Assembly (NCBI GenBank): GCA_000952975.1
Contig: LM997412.1
Location: forward strand, 62,001 to 126,000
Direction of reading: 5' to 3'
Length of the DNA: 64,000 nt
Source: Peptoniphilus sp. ING2-D1G
GTDB lineage: Bacteria; Bacillota; Clostridia; Tissierellales; Peptoniphilaceae
Shown: one piece after another, positions 1-8,000 of the stretch
Position numbering within the stretch: position 1 is the stretch's first letter
Layout: each line of letters opens with the position of its first letter
Made by a program: the position numbers and the translations under genes
The notes under the pieces: generated by a model
Told to the model about the DNA's origin: nothing
The model's database searches: none
The model's input: only the letters and a program-made list of their open reading frames with translations

Positions 1-153
1 TGGGAGATGGACAATGTATATATAAGTCCGCATATCGCAGATTTGTCGGAGGATTCAGAAGAAAGAGTATTATTAAATGTAATGGAAAATTTAAAGCGAA
101 TAAACTCAGGAAAGGAATTAATCAATGTAGTTGACTTTAAAAAGGGCTATTGA
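1..153 (+). CDS. 2-hydroxyacid dehydrogenase, C-terminal fragment
   Basis: Only the last 50 codons are present; the gene begins before the window. The reading frame from base 1 to the TGA at 151-153 encodes a tail with NVYISPHIADLSED followed by ENLKRINSGKELINVVDFKKGY. This matches the end of NAD-dependent D-2-hydroxyacid dehydrogenases, where the SPH(I/T)A segment carries the catalytic histidine and the last helix reads (R)I..G..L.N.VD...GY. These cytoplasmic enzymes interconvert 2-oxo and 2-hydroxy acids. Substrate cannot be told from the tail. Confidence 0.75.
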   Translation, partial: WEMDNVYISPHIADLSEDSEERVLLNVMENLKRINSGKELINVVDFKKGY

Positions 154-183
154 GATACCGGATATTAAAAATTATTAAAGAAC

Positions 184-229
184 AAAATCGGAGGTAGCGG
201 ACAGTTTGTCCCTTACCTACGATTTTTTA
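184..229. terminator. bidirectional rho-independent terminator
   Basis: An imperfect inverted repeat (AAAATCGgAGGTA ... TACCTaCGATTTT) with A-rich 5' and T-rich 3' flanks lies between the convergent dehydrogenase tail and the AGCS symporter gene, so it can stop transcription from both sides. Confidence 0.8.
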
Positions 230-242
230 GATTAAATAAATT

Positions 243-1643
243 TTAATCTTTGTAATTGTACTTCAAAGTGCCTGTGGTATCCATTTGTCTGTCGAAGTCG
301 TTATAAAGCTCCTTGACTTCCTTTAACAATATTAAAAGCCCGATGACGTTGGGTATTACCAGAAGTCCCGTGAACAGATCAGTAAGTTGCCATACGAATT
401 CAACCTTTTGCAGTGAACCGAGAACTATGAATAAAACAGCCAATACTTGGTAAATTCTGATTGCGGTTTTAGACTTGGTCAAAAACTTGGCATTTGTTTC
501 ACCGAAGTAGTACCATCCGACAATTGTAGTGAAGGCAAAGAAAACAAGAGCTATCGCCAAGAATTTCGAGCCGATGTCACCGAAGGCTATGTTGAAACCT
601 TCCATGGTGATCATTACGCCTTCCTTTCCGCTGTTATTTGCGCCCGTTGCAAGTATTACCACCGCTGTAGCCGTACAAATCAATATAGTATCGATGAAAA
701 CTCCAACCATTGCAACACAACCTTGAACGACGGGATGCTCTACATTTGCAACGGCATGTGAGTTGGGAGTGGAACCCATACCTGCTTCGTTGGAGAAAAG
801 TCCTCTGGCAACGCCGTATCTTATGGCGGTTTTAATGGATACTCCCACAGCTCCGCCCAGGACCGCCTTGCTTGAAAAAGCAGCTTCAAAGATAGCGGTG
901 AATACCGGAATTATCATATGGTTGAATTTAAACAGAACTATTATTGAGCCGATAATATAAAGCACAGCCATTACGGGCACAACTTTTTCCGCAAAACTTC
1001 CTATTCTCTTTATTCCGCCTATATAAATAAATCCTGCCAAGGTCGCAATTATAACTCCGCTTACGATTAGAGGTATGCCGAAGGCTTCATTTAAAGCTGA
1101 TGATATGGAATTGGACTGAACCATGCTTCCTATCCATCCCAGAGTTAAGACGGATAAAACAGCAAAAAATGTAGATAAAAATTTGGCAGGAGCCTCAAGT
1201 CCGCGATTTTTTAAGCCCTTGCTTATGTAGAAAGCAGGTCCTCCTATTAATTTACCGTCTCTTTTCTCTCTGTATTTTTGTGCAAGGATAGCTTCTACAG
1301 AAATTGTGGACATTCCCACTATGGCGGTAACCCACATCCAAAAAACAGCTCCCGGACCTCCTGCAACTATTGCTCCTGCAACTCCGCCTATATTTCCCGT
1401 ACCTACTTGAGCTGCTATAGCTGTAGCAAGTGCCTGAAAAGATGAAAGAGAGCTTTCGTCGGAAGTGTCCTTGCTGAAAAGACCACCGAAGGTTTGTTTA
1501 AAAGCGTAACCGAATCTTTTTATTTGTGGGAAACTAAGATAAATAGTTGATAGAATTCCAAAACCCACAAGAGAAACCATTAAGGGCAATCCCCACAATA
1601 CATCGTTCATTGATGTTATAATACCTGTAAGATTATCTAACAT
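243..1643 (-). CDS. sodium:alanine/glycine symporter (AGCS family)
   Basis: A 466-aa integral membrane protein of the usual length for the family, with about ten hydrophobic segments. Family hallmarks include GTGNIGGVAGAIVAGGPGAVFWMW near residue 80, EAILAQKYREK near residue 117 and the long GVARGLFSNEAGMGSTPNSHA stretch near residue 280, which belongs to the cation/substrate pathway. It should import alanine or glycine with Na+ (or H+). The start at 1643 is preceded by a GGAAG ribosome-binding site. It is a single-gene unit between terminator 184-229 and the flavodoxin gene; no glycine riboswitch is visible upstream. The exact substrate is inferred from the family. Confidence 0.92.
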   Translation of the reverse strand: MLDNLTGIITSMNDVLWGLPLMVSLVGFGILSTIYLSFPQIKRFGYAFKQTFGGLFSKDTSDESSLSSFQALATAIAAQVGTGNIGGVAGAIVAGGPGAVFWMWVTAIVGMSTISVEAILAQKYREKRDGKLIGGPAFYISKGLKNRGLEAPAKFLSTFFAVLSVLTLGWIGSMVQSNSISSALNEAFGIPLIVSGVIIATLAGFIYIGGIKRIGSFAEKVVPVMAVLYIIGSIIVLFKFNHMIIPVFTAIFEAAFSSKAVLGGAVGVSIKTAIRYGVARGLFSNEAGMGSTPNSHAVANVEHPVVQGCVAMVGVFIDTILICTATAVVILATGANNSGKEGVMITMEGFNIAFGDIGSKFLAIALVFFAFTTIVGWYYFGETNAKFLTKSKTAIRIYQVLAVLFIVLGSLQKVEFVWQLTDLFTGLLVIPNVIGLLILLKEVKELYNDFDRQMDTTGTLKYNYKD

Positions 1644-1770
1644 TTGCTTTCTTCCTTTGTATTTAATGTAAACTTTTACTTATTATAGATTATATCATGT
1701 TATATATTAAATAAGACATATTATTCATGAAAAACTTTGACTATAATATAACATTAAATTACAAAAGTAT

Positions 1771-2313
1771 TTACTTATCTGATAGATTTTTGACATAATC
1801 TATAATTTCATCCAGTCTTGTATTATCTGTTAAATCCAGAAATTCTCCAAAACTGTAGATAATTGATTTTTCGCTTTTGTTGAGTTCCTTTTTCTTGTTT
1901 AAAAGCATGGAATAGATAAATCTCATGGTGATTCTATGCGTAAAGGAAAGCTTTGAATAATCGATTTTTCCCGGTAAAAAAAACATTTTTAAATTTTTGT
2001 AATATCTGTTGGGAACGGATTTTAAAATATTCTCTTTCAATTTGTATTGATTTTCTTCATTGCAGGGGGATAGCAACCCACAAGAAAAAATTATTAAATT
2101 TTTATCGGAAAAGTCGTAATTATATTTAAATATCTCTTTAAGACCGATTACATTCTCCGAGTAAATCGGTCCTCCGAAAATAATATTGTCATAATCAACG
2201 GCACTATTGAAGTTTTTATATTCATAGCATGGGCATACAAGCTTTTTTGCTAAAGTTTCAGCGTAGGTTTTAGTAGAGCCGTATTCGCTTGCATATACGA
2301 CCACAGTGTTCAT
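1771..2313 (-). CDS. flavodoxin-domain protein
   Basis: A 180-aa cytoplasmic protein starting with VVVYASEYGSTKTYAETLA, the FMN phosphate-binding loop of flavodoxins (T/S-x-T/S-x-x-T pattern). YDNIIFGGPIYSENV resembles the second FMN-contacting loop of the flavodoxin_5/HemG-like subgroup. The C-terminal half (FLPGKIDYSKLSFTHRITMRFIYSMLL) also resembles menaquinone-dependent protoporphyrinogen dehydrogenase-like flavodoxins. No haem genes are nearby, so a general electron-transfer role is the safer reading. It has a strong SD (AAAAGGAG) upstream of ATG 2313 and is probably transcribed alone. Confidence 0.8.
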   Translation of the reverse strand: MNTVVVYASEYGSTKTYAETLAKKLVCPCYEYKNFNSAVDYDNIIFGGPIYSENVIGLKEIFKYNYDFSDKNLIIFSCGLLSPCNEENQYKLKENILKSVPNRYYKNLKMFFLPGKIDYSKLSFTHRITMRFIYSMLLNKKKELNKSEKSIIYSFGEFLDLTDNTRLDEIIDYVKNLSDK

Positions 2314-2407
2314 AAAATCAACTCCTTTTAATTACTATTAAATATAGAGGATTTTAATGTATTCTTAATAATTTTAGTATAAAGTTACTGTTAATTTTTC
2401 AAGGACA

Positions 2408-2926
2408 TTATTTATTATGGAAAAAATTGTCCATATTTACCTTCTCAAGTTTTAAAAGGGAGATTTTTTTATCAATACCTCCTGCATATCCCGTCAAGTT
2501 TCCCGATGTGCCCACCACTCTATGACAAGGAATTATAATCGATATGGGATTATGCGCCACTGCTCCGCCCACTGCCTGATAGGACATGCTTTTTATGTTA
2601 TTAATGTGAATAATTTCTTCGGCAATTTTTTTATAGGTACTGGTTTCTCCGTAGGGTATTTTGAGCAGAAGTTTCCAAACAGCCTTTCTGAAATTTGAGC
2701 CTCGGGGGTTGATCTCAGGAGTAAACCCCGGATCTTGACCGCAAAAATACACATCCAGCCATTTTGAAGTCGAATGGAAAACATCCAGATTTTTTTCCGT
2801 ATAATCTCCATTTTCTACAGGACTTGAATATTTTTCATCTTCAAAAGCCAACTCTTCTAAAAAATCTCCATCGCTTATCATGATCATTTTTCCCAAGGGG
2901 GATTTATATTTATAGTAGTATTTCAT
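2408..2926 (-). CDS. ogt: methylated-DNA-[protein]-cysteine S-methyltransferase
   Basis: A 172-aa protein with the alkyl-acceptor motif IIPCHRVVG (Cys134), preceded by GGAVAHNPI and followed by NLTGYAGG, all diagnostic of Ogt/AGT. It removes O6-methyl (or larger alkyl) groups from guanine by irreversible transfer to its own cysteine. The N-terminal ribonuclease-like domain (YYKYKSPLGKMIMISDGDFLEELAFE) and FRKAVWKLLLKIPYGETSTYKKIA, the HTH DNA-binding part, are both intact. It lacks an Ada domain, so it is constitutive Ogt-type. The start at 2926 has a GGAGGTG ribosome-binding site. Confidence 0.95.
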   Translation of the reverse strand: MKYYYKYKSPLGKMIMISDGDFLEELAFEDEKYSSPVENGDYTEKNLDVFHSTSKWLDVYFCGQDPGFTPEINPRGSNFRKAVWKLLLKIPYGETSTYKKIAEEIIHINNIKSMSYQAVGGAVAHNPISIIIPCHRVVGTSGNLTGYAGGIDKKISLLKLEKVNMDNFFHNK

Positions 2927-3107
2927 TTTTCACACCTCCATATAATAATTTAATTATAGCCTAAAGGGACTTACATAAAAATGAAAAATTTGATACTGTA
3001 AATAGGTTTATAATTAATGGAGAATAAATAGTATAATGTATTGTATAAAAGATTTAAATTGGAAATTTTAACATAAAAAGGACAGATAAATTATAAGAGG
3101 TGATATT

Positions 3108-4712
3108 TTGAAATTAAATTATGCCGATTATCCCTATAAAAGCAGAAGGACTGCTGTCTTCGGACAAAGAGGCATGGTCGCCAGCTCTAATTCCCATGCA
3201 ACCTTAAGCGGGATTGAAATTTTAAAATCAGGAGGTAATTGTGTAGATGCCGCCATAGCCATGGCAATGGTCCATGTAGTCGTGGAGCCTACATCCAACG
3301 GACTGGGCTCCGATGCCTTTGCAATCCTGTCAGTTGATGATCAGCTTTACGGAATAAATGCCAGCGGATATGCTCCGAAAAATTTGACCATAAAATATCT
3401 GAAGGACAGAGGATATAAGACAATCCCCACCTTCGGTCCGCTTTCCGCAGATGTGCCGGGAGCAGTTGCGGGATGGGTGGAACTTCACAGGAAATTCGGG
3501 AAACTTCCCTTTGAAAAAATCGCTCAGCCGGCGATAAAATATGCCGAAGAAGGTTTTGTTCTTACGCCCACCATAGGTTTGCTATGGGAGAGAGAAGTGG
3601 AGAAATACAGCAAATTCAAAGATGACACAGCCTTTGACGGGTTTTTCAGAACATTCACACAAGGCGGCAAGGCACCTGAGACAGGCACAATTATAAAACT
3701 GCCTCATCACGGAGAAACTCTCAAGGAAATTGCAAAAACCTATGGAGAAAGCTTTTACAGAGGAGAACTTGCTGAAAAAATAGTGAAGTATTTAAAAAGT
3801 AAAGGCGGTGTAATGGAAAAATCCGATCTGGAAAATTATAAGGCGGAGTGGGTGGATCCCATTTCCGTAAACTATAAAGGATACGATATTTGGGAATTGC
3901 CTCCCAACGGACAAGGAATGGTAGTTCTGATGGCATTGGAGATGATAAAGGGAATGAATCTTGAGGGAGTTGACAAATCCCTTCAAGCTCACTATCAAAT
4001 AGAAGCCTTGAAAAGCGCCTTTGCAGATGCTGAAAAATACATTGGGGAACCGTCAAGAATGAAACCGACCTTTAAAGAGCTTTTAGGCGAGAAATACCTC
4101 GAAGGAAGAAGACGGGAAATTTCAGATGTGGCTGTAATTCCAAAGGCGGGAATGCTCAAGGGAAGTTCTACAATTTACTTGACTTGCGCCGATGATGAAG
4201 GAAATATGATTTCCTTTATACAATCAAATTACAAAGGATTCGGAAGCGGAGTAGTTGTGGAAGGCACAGGAATAGCTTTAAATGACAGAGCCTGTGATTT
4301 CAGCTTTGATGAAAGCAGTCCAAATACCTTAATTGGAGGAACAAGACCGTACCATACGATAATTCCGGGATTTTTGACAAAGAAGGGAAAAGCTTTGGGT
4401 AGCTTCGGCGTAATGGGAGCATACATGCAACCTCAAGGACATCTTCAAATTCTTTTGAGAATGATCGATGAAGGATTTAATCCTCAAGCAGCCCTTGATG
4501 CACCAAGATGGCAGTGGATTGACGGAAAAACCCTGGAGATTGAAGAGGAATACGAAAGAAAAACAGTTGAAGAATTAAAGAAAAGAGGCCATGACATAAA
4601 AATTGTAAGAGACAGGACAAAAATGGGTCGAGGACAGATAATATTAAAACAAAAGGGGATATATGTGGGAGGTACGGAACCGAGAACCGACGGTTGTGTA
4701 CTTGGAATGTAA
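3108..4712 (+). CDS. ggt: gamma-glutamyltransferase family protein (YwrD-like)
   Basis: A 534-aa Ntn-hydrolase. It starts at TTG 3108 with AGAGGTG upstream. The large-subunit part has MVASSNSHATLSGIEILKSGGNCVDAAIAM, and the small subunit would begin at Thr355 in SSTIYLTCADDEGNM, the autocleavage threonine that becomes the nucleophile. SFIQSNYKGFGSGVVVEGTGIALNDRA and GAYMQPQGHLQI follow, as in Bacillus YwrD-type enzymes. There is no signal peptide, unlike secreted glutathione hydrolases, so it probably acts in the cytoplasm on gamma-glutamyl compounds. It stands alone, with terminator 4866-4917 downstream. Function beyond family level is inferred. Confidence 0.9.
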   Translation: MKLNYADYPYKSRRTAVFGQRGMVASSNSHATLSGIEILKSGGNCVDAAIAMAMVHVVVEPTSNGLGSDAFAILSVDDQLYGINASGYAPKNLTIKYLKDRGYKTIPTFGPLSADVPGAVAGWVELHRKFGKLPFEKIAQPAIKYAEEGFVLTPTIGLLWEREVEKYSKFKDDTAFDGFFRTFTQGGKAPETGTIIKLPHHGETLKEIAKTYGESFYRGELAEKIVKYLKSKGGVMEKSDLENYKAEWVDPISVNYKGYDIWELPPNGQGMVVLMALEMIKGMNLEGVDKSLQAHYQIEALKSAFADAEKYIGEPSRMKPTFKELLGEKYLEGRRREISDVAVIPKAGMLKGSSTIYLTCADDEGNMISFIQSNYKGFGSGVVVEGTGIALNDRACDFSFDESSPNTLIGGTRPYHTIIPGFLTKKGKALGSFGVMGAYMQPQGHLQILLRMIDEGFNPQAALDAPRWQWIDGKTLEIEEEYERKTVEELKKRGHDIKIVRDRTKMGRGQIILKQKGIYVGGTEPRTDGCVLGM

Positions 4713-4730
4713 AACATCACATTTAATTGA

Positions 4731-4880
4731 CGGCAAATTTCCGAATACATCGGTATAGACCTAAGTGCATTGCCCGATTAACCGTCAAAGGCAAAAAGAC
4801 GGGTCGAACCTACAACACCTTCACCCTAAAGGATGCGATATTGAACCGAAATATAAACATACAAAGGAGCACTTGAGATT
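4731..4880 (+). pseudogene. possible decayed coding fragment
   Basis: Two short peptides that look protein-like lie in different frames of this otherwise gene-free stretch: from 4731 a frame giving RQISEYIGIDLSALPD then a stop, and from about 4781 a frame giving TVKGKKTGRTYNTFTLKDAIL then NRNINIQRST and a stop. Joined by a frameshift they could be the end of a lost gene. I do not recognise a family, and chance cannot be excluded. Confidence 0.2.
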
Positions 4881-4917
4881 TAGATTTAAACATCTGAGTC
4901 AAGTGTTCTTTTTTTAA
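4866..4917 (+). terminator. rho-independent terminator
   Basis: A GAGCACTTGA ... TCAAGTGTTC stem is followed by seven T residues, and lies downstream of the gamma-glutamyltransferase gene. Confidence 0.85.
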
Positions 4918-5098
4918 TCCTATTCAATTTTCCCTTTCGGTTTGTAAATTTTTAACCAAGCCATATCCTTTACAAAGGGATATAAAAATTACAAGAAATT
5001 GATGGATTGTTTACTAAATAAGGATAGAAAGCTCAAAAAAATTTCCTATAAGATAAGAACAGAAGCAATAATAAACGTTAACCTGCAGGAGGTAAAAA

Positions 5099-8000
5099 TT
5101 GAAAAAGGAAATTAGAAGAAAAATAGCGCTGTTTTTGGCGATTTTGACAATGGTGTTGTCATTGCCCATTGACCAAATATCGGCAGCGGAAGAATGGGAT
5201 TATGTTGAGACCTTTGATAATGTCGGCTCATCGGGATCATACATATTCTACGAATTAAACGGCGTTCACAATGGAACATGGATAGCTAACGGAGCAAGAG
5301 ACGCATCCGGAACCGGATATACGATCGACGGTCAGGGAGTTACCTTAGGAGGAAAAACTGCTGACAATTCCTCTCTTAGTACAACGGTGACAGACGGCAT
5401 AGGAAGGATAAGCATTGATTTTAAAAAGGCATACACAAGCGACAATACGAGGAATTACGGATTGTATGTAAACGACAGTACAACTCCCATCGCTACTGTA
5501 AATGCCACAAATGCCACCACACCTGTAACTATGACTGCCGACATCAATATTGAGGGTTCGGTAAAAATAACCATAAAGCCGATTTTCACAAACTCAAAAA
5601 GAGCTCAAGTGACAATCGACAATATAAAATGGACCAAGTACCCGTCCGCACCATCGGGAGGAGGTACAGGGACGGATTTAAGCATCTCTCCTACTGAGCT
5701 TAACTTTGAATATTACAGTTCGGGTGACATTCTTTCCACAAAACAGTTGACACTGACCGGTGTTCCGCAAGGAGCGACGGTTACATGGAGCAGCAGTATG
5801 GATGCTGTAGCGACCGTTGACAGTAACGGACTGGTAACTGCATGGGATGCGGGAAATGCGACTATAACGGCTGAAGCAGGCGGTAAGACGGCGACATGTA
5901 ATGTTTTAGTATTTGATATTGCTCCGTTAAGGGTAAAATTTTACATGGACGAAAGTTTAACCGAAGAATACAAGTCTGAAATAGTACTTCAAGAAAACAA
6001 GGTTACGAAACCGACTCAACCTACAAAAACAGGATATACTTTTGAAAATTGGTACTGGAAGCCGAACGGCACAGAAGAAGTCTTTGATTTCAATCAAGGA
6101 ATTGTGGACGATGCAAATATATATGCAAAATGGACTGCAACTCAGGAACAAATTTCGACAATTGCACAGGCAAGAGCTACCGTAGGAGAAGTTACAACAC
6201 AAGGCATCGTCACATTTTTTGACGCTAATACCGTAGTAATTCAAGATGACACTGCCGGTATAGCAATTTATCCGAAAAGTAGTTTAACTGCCGTAAATTC
6301 GGATCTTGCCATAGGAGATAAAATTAAACTCACAGGCACTATCGGTGCTTATAACGGACTTATGCAAATTCAAAGCCCCACAAATATAACGAGGATTTCA
6401 CAAAACAACACTTTGCCGCAGCCACAGGAAGTCACCATAGCTACCTTGCTTTCAAATGCGGAAGACTACGAATCGGAAAGAGTATTGATAAAGGGAGCGA
6501 CAATCGGAAGCTATTCATCAGGTCAATGGAATACAAATCTCACTCAAGACGGAGCGACCATTCCGATGTTCAGAATTCCCGGATTAAGCGCAGGTATAGC
6601 TGCAAATGATAGGGTGGATGTTACTGCTGTTGCAAGTCAATTCAGCAAAACGGACCCCAATTCGGGATATCAGCTTAGAGTTGCAAAGGTTGAAGACATC
6701 GTAAAGGTTACAGGAACGGATCCGGGAACACCTGCTTCATATAAGTCGGACATCTTCACGGAAGAATTTCTTAATACGCACAGTGCGAAGTTGATACCGG
6801 AAGTTTTGGCATTGCCTGATAAAACACCTTCCACTGTAGCAGGAGTTGCGGTTTATTCCTACAGCGGCGGAAATGCGCTTATAATTCAGGATTATGTAAA
6901 CGGCGAGATAGTGGGTTATCAAATATATGCTCCCACGGAAAATGTAAAGATGGGAGATATCGTAGTCGTAAGCGGTAATCGTGTAAAATGGTATGATACG
7001 GATGAAACCTCCGGCGTTACCGGTATGAAAATGATAGATCCGAAAAGCTTAAACATGACAACCGAACAAAAAGCCAAGTACGATTTGGTATGTGCACCTC
7101 AAGTCGTAACAAAGGACATGATAGTTCAAGGTCAGGAAAAATACTACAATGAATACTTGAGAATCAATGATTTGACATTGCCGCAATACGCTGACGGACA
7201 AGTGTATTTTAAATATCAAGACGGATCATTATTACAAGCGTACAGAATTCCGGAATACCCCATAGGCACAAAGGCCGGGGATGTGGTGGATATACTCTGT
7301 GCGGGAGCTGTCCACAGCGGAAAATTCCAAGTGAGACTTAACGACTATACCGACTATATTATCAAAGACGATAAATTGGCACCCTTTGTAGTAGTGCCGG
7401 AATTTTTGGATGCTAAGGCGGGACAGGATTATAATTTCCAAATAGAAATAATCGACAATGTTAAGGTAACCGACGCAAAGGCCTTTTTGGTAAATGCGAA
7501 TGGTTATGAAATCACATTGCAAAGGGATGAGATTACAGGCGCATACAAGGGAACAATTCCCGCAGACAAATTCAGCGGTCTGACTGAACTGGAACTTAAA
7601 TTCGAAGCCACGGACGGAAAGCAAACATCAAGCGGTTACTATAAAAAGCCCTTTATATACGGAACATCTGCAAATATTGCCGAAAATGTGAAAATTTCCG
7701 TAGATTCAAGACCCTTTGTAAAGGAAACGACTCCTAAGACAAATGAAGAAGTTCTTGATACCTATCAACCGCAAATCAGCGCCACAATTTTAAATACTGT
7801 AGCAGGTATGAAGGTAAAATTGACCCTGAACGGCGTTGCATATGATATGGTTTTTGCAGGTGGCAAAGCGACATTTACACCTGACAAAGCTCTGCAAGAA
7901 GGCAAAGTTTCGGCAAAAATCAGCATAACCGATGCAAGTGGAACTGCGATAGCTGATGATTATGAATGGAGTTTCTATATAGGAGAAGCTCAGTACAAAC

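Noticed and set aside
447..960. Plus-strand open frames opposite the AGCS symporter gene
   Set aside because: They mirror the codon structure of the real gene and have no SD or recognisable protein features.
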